Assembly: GCA_949296425.1 (NCBI GenBank)
Contig: CASFPN010000042.1
Span: forward strand, 1 to 64,000
Length of the DNA stretch: 64,000 bases
Source of the DNA: an uncultured bacterium
GTDB taxonomy: Bacteria; Cyanobacteriota; Vampirovibrionia; Gastranaerophilales; Gastranaerophilaceae
Direction of reading: 5' to 3'
In this document: in pieces, positions 8,075-17,171 of the stretch
Layout of the letters: each line of letters opens with the position of its first letter
Numbering within the stretch: position 1 is the stretch's first letter
The notes under the pieces: model-generated
What the model was told of the DNA's origin: nothing
Databases searched by the model: none
The model's input: only the letters and a program-made list of their open reading frames with translations
Translations under genes and position numbers: made by a program

Positions 8075-9472
8075 TTATCTTGTTACATAATTCAAAAGTG
8101 TTCTGACACCTGTGCCAGTAGCACCTGCTATAAATTCTTTCTGCGGTTTTTCAAGATACGCGGTTCCTGCAATATCTATGTGGCACCATTTTGTATCTTT
8201 TACAAATTCCTGCAGGAACAAGCCGGCAGTTGATGCTCCGCCGTAGCGCGATCCTGTGTTTTTCATATCAGCAATATCTGATTTCAAGCTGTCCATATAT
8301 TCTTTGAACATCGGTAACTGCCAGTAAGTTTCGCCGGAATCTTTTGCGGTTTTGATTAACCTTGCAATCATTTCTTCATCGTTACCCATAATGCCTGAAG
8401 CAACTGTTCCGAGAGCTACCATGCAGGCGCCTGTAAGTGTTGCAATATCTATAACTTCATCAACTCCGAGTTCACACGCATAACAGAGTGCATCTGCAAG
8501 AGTTAATCTTCCTTCTGCATCTGTGTTATCTACTTCAATTGTTTTACCGTTTTTTGCTGTTAAGATATCGCCGGGTTTGTATGATGAGCCTGAGGGCATA
8601 TTCTCACAAGCGGCAATAATACCGTGAACTTCAACATCCGGCTGTAATTTTGATAATGCTTTCATAACGCCTAATACACATGCGGCGCCTGACATATCAT
8701 CTTTCATCGTAAGCATTGATGAAGGGGGTTTGATATCGAGTCCGCCAGAATCAAAGCATATACCTTTTCCGATAAGGGCGATTTTTTTCTTAACGTTTTT
8801 ACCTGTATATTTCATGTGTATGAATTTCGGCGGCTGTACGCTTCCCTGCCCTACGGCTAAATAAGCGCCCATTCCCATTCTTTCAATTTCATCTTTATCA
8901 AATACTTTTGTTTCAATACCTTCCAAACCTTTAGCTATTTCAGCGAGTTTTGAAGGTGTGGCAATTTGAGCCGGAGTATTTGCAAGATCCCTTGTAAATT
9001 TCATTGCTTCGCCAAAAATAATCCCTTCTTGCACATCTGCTTCAGAAAATTTTGCGAATGTAATTTCATCAAGATGATGAGCTTTTTCTGATTTATATTT
9101 GTCATAAGCGTAATCGGCTATCATTGCGCCGATTGCGGATGATTTACCGTAATCAACATTAACGTCAAAATCAAATACGGCCTTTTTAGCTTTTATTTGA
9201 TGCAGTTTTTTTATGGCCTTTGCAACTGCTTCTCTCATTTTATTGCGATCAAATTCTTCTTTGTTACCGAAACCTATAATTAAAATTTTATCGGCAGAAA
9301 TTTTTCCTAATGTGTGCAGCAGGTAAGTCTGTCCGAATTTACCTTCAAAGTGGTCTTTATCTACTGCATAAGTATTAGCAAGTTCTTGCGAAGTTTTTTC
9401 ACCTTCAAACTTGTTAATAACTAAAACTTCAGTGGATGTATTTTTTACGTCCTGTGAAACTTTAATTTCCAT
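8075..9472 (-). CDS. pepA: Leucyl aminopeptidase, M17 family
   Basis: A cytoplasmic hexameric metallo-aminopeptidase that removes N-terminal residues from peptides. The 465-aa length is typical. The C-terminal catalytic domain carries the KGICFDSGGLDIK segment near residue 235, with the metal-binding and catalytic lysine and aspartate, and the family signature NTDAEGRL near residue 317. The variable N-terminal domain occupies roughly the first 150 residues. It is transcribed alone. Confidence 0.95.
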   Translation of the reverse strand: MEIKVSQDVKNTSTEVLVINKFEGEKTSQELANTYAVDKDHFEGKFGQTYLLHTLGKISADKILIIGFGNKEEFDRNKMREAVAKAIKKLHQIKAKKAVFDFDVNVDYGKSSAIGAMIADYAYDKYKSEKAHHLDEITFAKFSEADVQEGIIFGEAMKFTRDLANTPAQIATPSKLAEIAKGLEGIETKVFDKDEIERMGMGAYLAVGQGSVQPPKFIHMKYTGKNVKKKIALIGKGICFDSGGLDIKPPSSMLTMKDDMSGAACVLGVMKALSKLQPDVEVHGIIAACENMPSGSSYKPGDILTAKNGKTIEVDNTDAEGRLTLADALCYACELGVDEVIDIATLTGACMVALGTVASGIMGNDEEMIARLIKTAKDSGETYWQLPMFKEYMDSLKSDIADMKNTGSRYGGASTAGLFLQEFVKDTKWCHIDIAGTAYLEKPQKEFIAGATGTGVRTLLNYVTR

Positions 9473-9540
9473 ATTTTCTCTCTCCTTTTTCAGTCGTAGT
9501 ATAGCACTTTTACTGTTTTTTGTAAATCACTATGTTATGC

Positions 9541-9678
9541 TACTTATATCGCAATTTGCACTAATTATGAGTAAAAACGTCATGCTGAACTTGTTTCAGC
9601 ATCTCACAGTACTTAGACCCTGAAACGAGTTCAGGGTGACAATTTATATCCTGTTTAGTTTAAACTGCGATATAAGTA
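9541..9678. mobile_element. 138-bp MITE-like element
   Basis: Perfect 13-base terminal inverted repeats TACTTATATCGCA (9541-9553) and TGCGATATAAGTA (9666-9678), extending imperfectly to about 21 bases. The element is flanked by direct copies of CTATGTTAT (9530-9538 and 9680-9688), a possible target duplication. Inside are two palindromes of the CATGCTGAAC/TTTCAGCAT and CCTGAAACGAGTTCAGG type that recur elsewhere. It has no coding capacity. It lies in the 416-base gap between divergent pepA and rny, where I see no other gene. Confidence 0.65.
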
Positions 9679-9888
9679 CCTATGTTATATGTATCAATTT
9701 TTAAATTTATACTATACAAAAATATATAATCATGTTATTATATTGACAGATGTAGTAGGTAAATATTTTTTGGAAATATATGCAATAAAATTCACTTAAA
9801 ATAAAATTTAATTGAGGCTCGATAGGATATATGTATCGGGCATTGCGTGTATTATTAAAAAATAGAAAAGGATAAGGTATAAAACTTT

Positions 9889-11409
9889 ATGGACTTTTTA
9901 TTGATTATTGCGGTTATTGCGGTAATAGCATTAATCGCTGTGCTTTTTGTCCAGCAAAGCAAAATGAAATCTGCATTTTTATCCGTTGAAAAAGACAAAA
10001 AAGCATTAGAAGAAAAAGAAAAACTTCTCCTGAAAGAAGCACGGATTAAAGCTATTGAGGAGCTTCAGGAGGACAGAGAAAAATTAAACGAAGAAGAAAG
10101 AGAGAGAAGACAGGAACTTACAAGACAAGAACAAAAACTCGCAAAACGTGAAGATATGCTTGAAGACAAAATTCAGGAGTATACTGACAAAGATCTTCAA
10201 GTGCAAAGGAAAATAGATGAACTCCTTGAAAAAGAAGATTATCTTGCAGAAATTGTTCAAAAGCAGACAACAGAGCTTGAAAGAATTTCCGGGATGTCTG
10301 CAGAAGACGCTAAAAATATGCTTCTTGAACAGCTAAAGCATGATTTGGCTCAGGAACAGATGCAGCTAATTAAAGAAAATGAAGCTAAAATAAAAGAAAT
10401 TTCTCTCGAAAAATCAAAAGAAATTTTATCGACAACAATGCAAAGATGTATGATAGAACAGGTGGTTGAAACAACTGTTTCAGTTGTTGCTTTGCCTAAT
10501 GACGAAATGAAAGGACGTATAATCGGACGCGAAGGCCGCAATATCAGAGCGCTTGAAACATTAACCGGAGTTGATTTAATTATTGATGATACCCCTGAAG
10601 CAGTTGTATTATCAAGCTTTGATCCGGTAAGACGTGAAATAGCAAAACTTGCACTCGAAAAACTTATTGTTGACGGCCGCATTCATCCTGTCCGCATTGA
10701 AGAAATGGTTGATAAAGCTCAGGAAGAAATTGATAGAAAAATCTGGGAAGAAGGTGAAAATGCAGCCCTGGAAATGGGAGTTATGGGCTTAAATAAAGAG
10801 CTTATAAAAACTCTCGGCCGCCTTTATTACAGAACAAGCTACGGGCAAAATGTCTTGAAACATTCGCTTGAAGTCGGACATATTGCAGGCATGCTTGCTG
10901 CCGAAATCGGTGCTAATGAAAAAATCGCAAAACGTGCAGGGCTTTTGCATGATATCGGTAAAGCTGTTGACCAAACTCAGGAAGGTACACATATTCAACT
11001 TGGTGTGGAACTTGCTGCACGCTACGGTGAAAGTCCTGAGGTTATTCATGCAATAGAAGCTCACCATGATGATGTAGTGGCAAACACTGTGGAAGCTGTA
11101 CTTGTAAAAGTTGCAGATGCAATTTCAGCCGGCAGACCTGGTGCAAGACGGGATACTCTTGAAATTTATATCAAACGTCTGCAAAAGATTGAAGAAATAG
11201 TAAATAGCTATGACGGTATAAAACAATCTTTTGCGGTGCAAGCAGGACGTGAGGTTAGAATCATTGTCGAAGCGGAAAAATTCGATGATCTGGCTTCTCA
11301 AAAACTTGCCAGAGATGTTGCAAAACGTATAGAAGATGAACTTGATTATCCGGGACAAATAAGGGTTACGGTTGTAAGAGAGTTCAGAACAACTGAGATA
11401 GCAAAATAA
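9889..11409 (+). CDS. rny: Ribonuclease Y
   Basis: A membrane-anchored endoribonuclease that starts mRNA decay. The 506 aa comprise an N-terminal membrane helix (residues 2-20), a long charged coiled coil (about 25-200), a KH RNA-binding domain with [10 protein letters not shown] at 209-218, and an HD metal-dependent domain with its HD pair at 354-355 ([10 protein letters not shown]). The order and length match the family. AAAAGGATAAGG upstream contains the ribosome-binding site. The next gene encodes a YmdB-like phosphodiesterase, a neighbourhood conserved in many bacteria. Confidence 0.96.
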   Translation: MDFLLIIAVIAVIALIAVLFVQQSKMKSAFLSVEKDKKALEEKEKLLLKEARIKAIEELQEDREKLNEEERERRQELTRQEQKLAKREDMLEDKIQEYTDKDLQVQRKIDELLEKEDYLAEIVQKQTTELERISGMSAEDAKNMLLEQLKHDLAQEQMQLIKENEAKIKEISLEKSKEILSTTMQRCMIEQVVETTVSVVALPNDEMKGRIIGREGRNIRALETLTGVDLIIDDTPEAVVLSSFDPVRREIAKLALEKLIVDGRIHPVRIEEMVDKAQEEIDRKIWEEGENAALEMGVMGLNKELIKTLGRLYYRTSYGQNVLKHSLEVGHIAGMLAAEIGANEKIAKRAGLLHDIGKAVDQTQEGTHIQLGVELAARYGESPEVIHAIEAHHDDVVANTVEAVLVKVADAISAGRPGARRDTLEIYIKRLQKIEEIVNSYDGIKQSFAVQAGREVRIIVEAEKFDDLASQKLARDVAKRIEDELDYPGQIRVTVVREFRTTEIAK

Positions 11410-11422
11410 GACAGAAAACTAG

Positions 11423-11483
11423 AAGTTCAGAAGACAGGAGGCCAAGCTGATTTCTTCTAAAAGCCTGACTTCCTGCTCTCCGG
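11423..11483. repeat. Short inverted repeat between rny and the ymdB-like gene
   Basis: The arm near 11431-11443 (AAGACAGGAGGCC) pairs imperfectly with the arm at 11463-11483 (GCCTGACTTCCTGCTCTCCGG read as two parts, GCCTGACTTCC and TGCTCTCCGG). The same GTCAGGAAGGCAGG-type sequence bounds the element at 17172-17497. It looks like a decayed dispersed repeat that could also form a processing hairpin in the mRNA. Confidence 0.5.
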
Positions 11484-11498
11484 ACATACATATAAATT

Positions 11499-12359
11499 AT
11501 GATAAAGAGTGATGATGAAAATTTAAAAATCTTATTTTTTGGTGATCTGGTCGGAAAACCGGGCAGATTTGCCGTTAGGAATTTTTTGAGTGAAAATTTT
11601 AACGGTATTGAAAATACTTTATCAGTTCCGTCAACCCATTCTTTTATAATTGCAAACGTAGAAAATGCATCTCACGGTTTTGGATTAACAGAAAAAAATT
11701 ATAATGATCTGTGTGAATATGGTGTTGATTGTATGACATCAGGCAATCATATCTGGGATAAAAAAGAAATTTTTAACTACATCGACAAAGCTGATAAATT
11801 GGTTAGACCATTTAATTATCCTGCAAATACCCCCGGATCGGGCAGCCGGATTTTTGAAATTGGTAACGGAATTAAAATAGGGATAATAAATCTGCTTGGG
11901 CGGGTCTTTATGTCACCTGTGGAATCTCAATGGGATAAGGCCGTCGAAGAAATAAAACGGTTAAAAGAAATAACACCTGTTGTGATTGTTGATTTTCATG
12001 CAGAAGCGACTGCTGAAAAAATTTGTTTCGGCCGTTTATGTTCTGAATTGGGAGTTAGTGCATTTTTCGGTACTCATACGCATGTTCAGACTGCTGATGA
12101 ACAAGTTATGAATAATATGGGGTATATAACGGATGCCGGTTTTTGCGGTACTGCGGATAGTGTAATCGGCATGGATTATAAAACTTCTCTGAATCGTTTT
12201 ACAACTGTAGTACCAGAGCGATATGATGTAGCAGACGGTAATGTCGTCCAAATTAATGCTGTTGAGGTTGAAGTAAACCCAACAAACGGGCATACTGTTG
12301 CTATAAAAAGAATTTTTTTGTTATCAGATAAAGAAAAGGAAGCGGCCAATGAAAAGTGA
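11499..12359 (+). CDS. ymdB: YmdB-like metallophosphoesterase (TIGR00282 family)
   Basis: A calcineurin-like phosphoesterase; the Bacillus member hydrolyses 2',3'-cyclic nucleotides and influences RNA turnover with RNase Y. Metal-binding motifs are all present: FFGDLVGKPGR near the N-terminus (Asp16), NVENASHG, SGNHIWD, DFHAEAT and GTHTHVQTAD. The 286-aa length is slightly above the family norm, with a short charged C-terminal extension. It ends inside the start of the PHP gene, so the two are translationally coupled. Confidence 0.93.
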   Translation: MIKSDDENLKILFFGDLVGKPGRFAVRNFLSENFNGIENTLSVPSTHSFIIANVENASHGFGLTEKNYNDLCEYGVDCMTSGNHIWDKKEIFNYIDKADKLVRPFNYPANTPGSGSRIFEIGNGIKIGIINLLGRVFMSPVESQWDKAVEEIKRLKEITPVVIVDFHAEATAEKICFGRLCSELGVSAFFGTHTHVQTADEQVMNNMGYITDAGFCGTADSVIGMDYKTSLNRFTTVVPERYDVADGNVVQINAVEVEVNPTNGHTVAIKRIFLLSDKEKEAANEK

Positions 12360-13203
12360 TTTACACATTCATACCCTCTATTCGGACGGTGTTTTTTCGC
12401 CCGAAAAAATTGTAGACACGGCAATTGATGTCGGGCTGCAGGTAATCGCTTTGACAGATCATGACAATGTACTGTCATATCCTGTGGCAAAGGAATATTT
12501 AAAAAATTCAAACAGGGAAGACAAACTTGAAATTATTCAAGGTATAGAAGTTAATACTCTTTATAAAAACTATGAAGTTCATATTTTGGGATATTTTATG
12601 GATGTTAATAACAGTGATTTCCAAAATATGCTTAAACTTCAGCAGCAGGCGCGTGTAAAACAAACCAAAGAAATTATAAGTCTTCTTTCTAAAAAAGAAG
12701 GTATAAAAATAAAATTTGACGACATAAAAAAACAGGTGGCCGAAGGCGGCAGTATAGGCAGACCTCATATAGCAAAAGCGATTACAAATGCAGGGGGAAC
12801 CACTAGTGTTATAGAAGCTTATTCAAAGTACATTCATGACGATTCTCCTGTTTATGTTCAAAGAAAAACAGTATCTCCGCAGGATGCCGTGGAAATTATA
12901 TATGATGCTGGAGGTATTCCTGTTATTGCACATCCTCATGATATAGATATTGCAGAGGAATTAATTAAGGAACTTATGCAATACGGATTACGCGGAATTG
13001 AAGCCTACCACAGAAAACATTCACCGGCATGTGTTGAATATTTTTCTTCTATGGCTGAAGAACTTGGACTTATCGTGACAGGCGGGTCTGATTTTCACGC
13101 CCCCAATATTATGAACGGACAGATTATACTCGGTAAAAATTTTGTTCCGGAATGGGTATACGAAAAACTTGTTGAAGAAAAAAAACGAATTGATATGGCA
13201 TAG
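12349..13203 (+). CDS. PHP-domain phosphoesterase (YciV/RNase AM type)
   Basis: A polymerase-and-histidinol-phosphatase-fold enzyme. Related proteins hydrolyse 3',5'-nucleoside bisphosphates and trim 5' ends of short RNAs. Metal ligands are visible in DLHIHTLYSDG (residues 4-14), TDHDN, GIEVNT, AHPHD and GSDFHAPN. It overlaps the preceding ymdB-like gene by 11 bases. With rny and ymdB this makes three consecutive RNA/nucleotide-turnover genes, which supports an RNA-degradation role. The exact substrate cannot be read from sequence. Confidence 0.9.
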   Translation: MKSDLHIHTLYSDGVFSPEKIVDTAIDVGLQVIALTDHDNVLSYPVAKEYLKNSNREDKLEIIQGIEVNTLYKNYEVHILGYFMDVNNSDFQNMLKLQQQARVKQTKEIISLLSKKEGIKIKFDDIKKQVAEGGSIGRPHIAKAITNAGGTTSVIEAYSKYIHDDSPVYVQRKTVSPQDAVEIIYDAGGIPVIAHPHDIDIAEELIKELMQYGLRGIEAYHRKHSPACVEYFSSMAEELGLIVTGGSDFHAPNIMNGQIILGKNFVPEWVYEKLVEEKKRIDMA

Positions 13204-13212
13204 GTAAGTTAT

Positions 13213-13854
13213 ATGGACGCAAAAAAGTATTGGAGACTTGAATATTCCATAGCACTATTTGTAATGTTGGGTATTTTATTGCTTATTATGCCTGTTTCAA
13301 TAGAAAACAGCCGTCAGGCCAATTTTATTTCTAAATGGAATGAGAAGTTCAACCGGGTAGAATATATGTTTTCAGTTATAAATGCGCATGTAACTGATGA
13401 TATGATAAAAAGTATGAATAAGGCAAAAACCCCGCAGCAGCGAGAAATGATTCTTCTTGCAATTGTAAAACCTTATTTACGTATTGGAACTTATAATATT
13501 CCAGTAAGACATTACAAACCACGTTATATGAACGGGGCAAAAGTATATGCTGGGCAGCGTTATTATTTTGAAGATTTTTATTTTGCGGAAAATAATACGA
13601 TAGTCGGGTTGAAGGATATAAAAAGTGAAAAGTTTGATGATGCATTGTTCATAATGATGTTTGATATAAACGGTTTGCTGCCTCCTAACAGGTGGGGCAA
13701 GGATATTTTTGGTGTGAATATTTATGACGGCGGAAAGATAGAACCTTTCGGGTTTGACAGCAGTATGGATGAATTGAAAAAAGATTGTTCGGAAACAGGC
13801 ACTGGCGTGAAATGTTCTTATTATTACAAAATCGGTGGAGGCTTTGATGAGTAA
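13213..13854 (+). CDS. Membrane-anchored pilin-like protein lacking the prepilin motif
   Basis: A 213-aa protein with one N-terminal hydrophobic helix (residues 10-29, IALFVMLGILLLIMP) and a large outside domain. It lacks the FTLAEVLITL cleavage segment. However, its C-terminal stretch DINGLLPPNRWGKDIF aligns with DVNGKAKPNKVGRDIF in the prepilin at 17609 and DVNGVKKPNRFGQDAY in the one at 62287. I infer a divergent minor pilin or pilin-derived surface protein. It starts 10 bases after the PHP gene and its end overlaps the LOG gene. Confidence 0.8.
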   Translation: MDAKKYWRLEYSIALFVMLGILLLIMPVSIENSRQANFISKWNEKFNRVEYMFSVINAHVTDDMIKSMNKAKTPQQREMILLAIVKPYLRIGTYNIPVRHYKPRYMNGAKVYAGQRYYFEDFYFAENNTIVGLKDIKSEKFDDALFIMMFDINGLLPPNRWGKDIFGVNIYDGGKIEPFGFDSSMDELKKDCSETGTGVKCSYYYKIGGGFDE

Positions 13855-14437
13855 AAAATGTGTCTGTGTTTTTGCTTCTTCGTGTAATTTCCTAGATAAA
13901 TCTTATTATAAAGCTGCTTGTGAATTCGGAGATTTGCTTGGCAAATCTGGTTTTGACATGGTTTATGGCGGAAGTTCACTGGGATTGATGTGGGCATGTG
14001 CTGAAAAAGTTAAAGAAAACGGTTCGCAAATAACAGGTGTAATGCCAGAAAAATTGCATAATATGGGCGTTCACACTGATGAATGTGTGGAACTTTTTGT
14101 AACTCCTTGTATGAGAAGCAGGAAAGCTAAAATGGATGAATTGTCAGATGCGGTTGTTGCTCTGCCGGGCGGGTTTGGAACATTAGAGGAACTTTCAGAA
14201 ATGATTGTACAAAAACAATTAGGTTATAACAATAAGCCGATAGTTTTATTAAATATAAACGGATTTTATAATAAACTTGTCGACTTTTTTGATGAAATTA
14301 TAGAGCAAAATTTTGCCCGTGATGAGGCGAAAAATCTTTATTATCTTGCAGATACTCCGCTAGAAGCAGTTGAATATTTAAAAAATTATGTCCCTGAAAA
14401 TCTTGTCGTGACAAAAGAGCATATTTACAATCGTTAA
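13847..14437 (+). CDS. LOG family nucleotide phosphoribohydrolase
   Basis: A Rossmann-fold protein of the LOG (TIGR00730) family, members of which release a base from nucleoside 5'-monophosphates. The signature PGGFGTLEE sits at about residues 107-115, with the partner motif MRSRKAKM upstream. I start it at the ATG at 13847, which has GGAGG 6 bases before it; an in-frame GTG at 13835 precedes that Shine-Dalgarno. It overlaps the stop of the preceding gene by 8 bases. Confidence 0.92.
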   Translation: MSKKCVCVFASSCNFLDKSYYKAACEFGDLLGKSGFDMVYGGSSLGLMWACAEKVKENGSQITGVMPEKLHNMGVHTDECVELFVTPCMRSRKAKMDELSDAVVALPGGFGTLEELSEMIVQKQLGYNNKPIVLLNINGFYNKLVDFFDEIIEQNFARDEAKNLYYLADTPLEAVEYLKNYVPENLVVTKEHIYNR

Positions 14438-14493
14438 TTCAAAAAGCAATTTTTTCTCCTGAAAATTTTTATATTAATTATAATTATGCGGTC

Positions 14494-14523
14494 AAAAAAA
14501 AACAGGCATTATGCCTGTTTTTT
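14494..14523. terminator. Bidirectional terminator between the LOG gene and apt
   Basis: Arms AACAGGCAT and ATGCCTGTT around one base (14501-14519), flanked by an A run on the left and a T run on the right, so it can work on both strands of this convergent gene pair. Confidence 0.8.
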
Positions 14524-15055
14524 AATATTTTAGCATTGAAACGGTTCTTGGTGAATCTGTGAGTTTTTCACGTCCATTTAAATCTGTAAGTTCAATTAAA
14601 AATGCTATACCAACTAAATTTGCTCCTGTTTTTTTGATGAGTTTGCAGGCTGCTTCTGCAGTTCCGCCTGTTGCAAGTAAGTCATCAACTATTAATACAT
14701 TTGCGCCCTGTGGAAATGCGTCTTTGTGCACTTCAATTTTATCCGTACCGTATTCAAGTTCATATTCCTGAGAATAAGTTTCAGCCGGCAGTTTATTAGG
14801 TTTTCTGATAGGTACAAATCCGGCGTTAAGTTTATATGCCATTGGCATGCCGAATATAAAACCGCGGCTTTCAATTCCTGCAATATAATCTATTTTTATG
14901 TCTTTAAATTGATCGCAAAGATAATCTATCATTACTCTTAAAGTTTCAGGCTCTTTCAATGCGGTTGTAATGTCCCTGAAGATAATTCCGGGTTTGGGGA
15001 AATCTTTTACATCACGAATTTTATTTTTAACGTCTATAAGTGTTTCTGTAGTCAT
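14522..15055 (-). CDS. apt: Adenine phosphoribosyltransferase
   Basis: Salvages adenine to AMP using PRPP in the cytoplasm. The 177-aa length is typical. The PRPP-binding loop VLIVDDLLATGGTA occupies residues 120-133, and the conserved substrate region IESRGFIFG lies at 61-69. Its start codon immediately follows the stop of the glycosyltransferase gene, so it is the second gene of that operon. A bidirectional terminator follows. Confidence 0.96.
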   Translation of the reverse strand: MTTETLIDVKNKIRDVKDFPKPGIIFRDITTALKEPETLRVMIDYLCDQFKDIKIDYIAGIESRGFIFGMPMAYKLNAGFVPIRKPNKLPAETYSQEYELEYGTDKIEVHKDAFPQGANVLIVDDLLATGGTAEAACKLIKKTGANLVGIAFLIELTDLNGREKLTDSPRTVSMLKY

Positions 15056-16516
15056 TTATTTTTCTCCTTTTTCGGCTTCATTTTCTACGGAGAGTGCATT
15101 TTCAGTTTTTTCAGAAATTATTTGTTTTAATTTCTCCGTATACTTTTCGGTGTATTCTAATGTATATTGTTTAGTTTTTTCAAGTTCTTTTTTAATAAAT
15201 GCTTTAATGCTTGCTTCTTCTTCCATAACAAGTCCGTGAGCGGTTTTGCCCCAGTTCATGTCTTTTTTCATAAAAAGAATTTTAAAGCAAATAAACAGTA
15301 CAAGCGGGAACCATATTATAAAAAGATAAACTGAAGTTTCAAGTGCTTCAAAAGTAGCATCTAGTCTCGGCATATAGTCATATCTTCTGAGCGCGTATCT
15401 TGCGGCAAAAAAGAATCCGAAACCGATTATGCATCCGATGAAAATTGATGAATAAAGCATGTGAGGCGGTGCCTGTTTTGCCAATACTTTAAACCCTCTG
15501 ATAAGTATTTCCATCAAAAGCCACCCCGGCATTATAAACTCTGTAATATAGGCTGTCATATCAAGGCTTGCACGTAAAGACATGTCTTTTGAAAATAGTA
15601 CATCTCCGGCATACTCAAGGTATCTGCGTATAGTCCCTTCCAGCCATCTTCTTCTTTGTCTGTAAAGAGGTCTTATATACATAATCCCTTCTTCATAAAC
15701 TATGGCATCAGGGCAGAATCTTATATCCCAGCCTTTGATATGTAATCTTGTTGACATATCAAGATCATCAACAATTGTATAATTATTCCAGCCTCCTATA
15801 TCATCAATTGCCTGCCGTTTTATAAGTTCACCGTTTCCTCTGAGTTCAACTGCACCTTTAATGGAATCCCTTCCTACTTGAAAATGTGTATCCATCGTGT
15901 ATTCATTATTCTGGCATCTTGTTAGAAGGTTCTGATTCTTATTGCGTATAACTTTTCTTGCCTGAACAGCTCCGACATCTTTTGGTTCGAGGTTTGGAAT
16001 AAGTTTGGAAAGAAAGTCCGTCTCGACTGTTGCATCGGCATCAAATACAAGTATGGCTTCTCCTTTTGCAATTTTATAAGCATCGTTTAAAACTGCGGAT
16101 TTGCCCGGGAATGCATCTGAAGGTCTTATTAAGGCAGTTACTTTATCAAATTTGCTTTCTAAATCTTTAATAACCGAAGCCGTATTATCAGTACTTCTGT
16201 CGTCGATTACGATAAGTTCAAAGTTTTCGTAATCCATATTTAATATATTTTCAACAGTGCCTGCTATGACGGCTTCTTCATTGTGTGCCGGTATTAAAAC
16301 AGAAACAAAAGGCTTGTAATCCGGATTAATAATTTGGGGATATTTTTGCAGTTTTCTCTTTTTTAGTTTGTATGAAAGGTTCATAAACAGCGCATAAATA
16401 AACATAAATGTACATAAAAGCGCCAGCCCCCATACTGTATTGAAGTAACTTTGAAAGATGTAAATAAAAATTCCGAGTCCGAAGACTATTGTGAATAATA
16501 TAACTCTTTCTTTCAT
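15056..16516 (-). CDS. Membrane glycosyltransferase, family 2 (processive type)
   Basis: A 486-aa inner-membrane enzyme of the GT2 family, resembling synthases that extrude poly-N-acetylglucosamine, hyaluronan or cellulose-like chains. Two N-terminal membrane helices (residues 5-45) precede the catalytic domain with SVLIPAHNEE, VIDDRSTDN, the DxD-type FDADAT and the processivity motif QRRRW (in RQRRRWLEG). At least three further membrane helices follow, then a charged coiled-coil tail. Substrate and product cannot be assigned. It shares an operon with apt. Confidence 0.88.
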   Translation of the reverse strand: MKERVILFTIVFGLGIFIYIFQSYFNTVWGLALLCTFMFIYALFMNLSYKLKKRKLQKYPQIINPDYKPFVSVLIPAHNEEAVIAGTVENILNMDYENFELIVIDDRSTDNTASVIKDLESKFDKVTALIRPSDAFPGKSAVLNDAYKIAKGEAILVFDADATVETDFLSKLIPNLEPKDVGAVQARKVIRNKNQNLLTRCQNNEYTMDTHFQVGRDSIKGAVELRGNGELIKRQAIDDIGGWNNYTIVDDLDMSTRLHIKGWDIRFCPDAIVYEEGIMYIRPLYRQRRRWLEGTIRRYLEYAGDVLFSKDMSLRASLDMTAYITEFIMPGWLLMEILIRGFKVLAKQAPPHMLYSSIFIGCIIGFGFFFAARYALRRYDYMPRLDATFEALETSVYLFIIWFPLVLFICFKILFMKKDMNWGKTAHGLVMEEEASIKAFIKKELEKTKQYTLEYTEKYTEKLKQIISEKTENALSVENEAEKGEK

Positions 16517-16675
16517 CTGTGAAAAACCTTTTTTGTACTCCCGTAATTCCTACAACATTATATCAAAAACGAATTATAATTGTTTAAATTTAGCATATTT
16601 CATTACTTTTTGTTAAATAATTTCATCTGTTTAAATGTTTTTCCGGTAAAAATTTGTAAAAAAACGTTAAAAAGC

Positions 16676-16703
16676 TTGCGTTCTGAAAAAATTCGGCTAT
16701 AAT
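16676..16703 (+). promoter_or_regulatory. Promoter of the HU gene
   Basis: TTGCGT at 16676-16681, a 16-base spacer and a perfect TATAAT at 16698-16703. Transcription would start near 16710, leaving a 25-base leader with GAAGGAG. Confidence 0.75.
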
Positions 16704-16734
16704 GATTTATGTACAAAGAAGAAGGAGTTTTATC

Positions 16735-17013
16735 ATGAACAAAGAAGAATTAGTACAAGAAATTGCAAAAAAATCAAGTGTTACACAAAAAGAAGCTTCA
16801 GAAGTTTTGAGCGCTTTAATTGAAACTATCCAAAAAACAGTTTCTAAAGGCAAAAAAGTTACTTTAGTAGGTTTTGGTACATTTGAATCAAGAAAAAGAG
16901 CAGCAAGAATCGGTCGTAACCCTCAAACAGGCAAGGAATTAAAAATCCCTGCAACTACAGTTCCGGCATTCTCAGCTGGTAAAAAATTCAAAGAAGCTGT
17001 TAACAAAAAATAA
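16735..17013 (+). CDS. hup: HU family DNA-binding protein
   Basis: A 92-aa nucleoid protein that binds and bends DNA as a dimer. The DNA-binding arm GRNPQTGKELKIPA and the core GFGTFESRKRAARIGR are standard. I chose the ATG at 16735, preceded by GAAGGAG at 16721-16727; the in-frame ATG at 16702 overlaps the -10 box. Monocistronic, with its own promoter and terminator. Confidence 0.96.
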   Translation: MNKEELVQEIAKKSSVTQKEASEVLSALIETIQKTVSKGKKVTLVGFGTFESRKRAARIGRNPQTGKELKIPATTVPAFSAGKKFKEAVNKK

Positions 17014-17038
17014 GCAGTTTTTTGAATCGAAAACTTTG

Positions 17039-17069
17039 AAAGACACTCTAATATGGGTGTCTTTTTTTA
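17039..17069 (+). terminator. Intrinsic terminator of hup
   Basis: Arms AAGACAC and GTGTCTT with a 10-base loop, followed by a run of seven T. Confidence 0.8.
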
Positions 17070-17076
17070 TATATTA

Positions 17077-17085
17077 TGTTATAAT
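17077..17085 (+). promoter_or_regulatory. Extended -10 promoter upstream of the G10-tract leader
   Basis: TGT-TATAAT, hexamer at 17080-17085, following the hup terminator. The -35 position (GTGTCT) is poor. Transcription would start near 17092, ahead of the Shine-Dalgarno and ATG at 17118. Confidence 0.55.
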
Positions 17086-17117
17086 AAATAATATAGCTTA
17101 AAAGAATGGAGAGAATT

Positions 17118-17171
17118 ATGGAAATATTAGAAATTATTAAGAACTTCGGGGGGGGGGCACATCTCGGCTAA
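17118..17171 (+). CDS. 17-codon leader frame with a G10 tract (possible out-of-frame 5' end of the prepilin gene)
   Basis: ATG at 17118 follows GGAGAG with good spacing. Ten codons later the frame enters ten consecutive G (17148-17157) and stops at TAA 17169-17171. One additional G would join this ATG, with no stop codon, to the frame that runs through 17225 into the prepilin ending at 18328. I checked every codon between 17145 and 17225 in that shifted frame. It therefore looks like the OFF state of a slippage-controlled start, or a disrupted gene start. Confidence 0.55.
   Translation: MEILEIIKNFGGGAHLG

Noticed and set aside
12036-12293. Antisense reading frames inside conserved genes (here and throughout)
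   Set aside because: They lack ribosome-binding sites and domain features, and lie opposite well-supported genes, so I treat them as chance frames.
15056-16516. Cellulose synthase assignment for the GT2 protein
   Set aside because: The motifs are common to many processive GT2 enzymes, and no partner genes are present.
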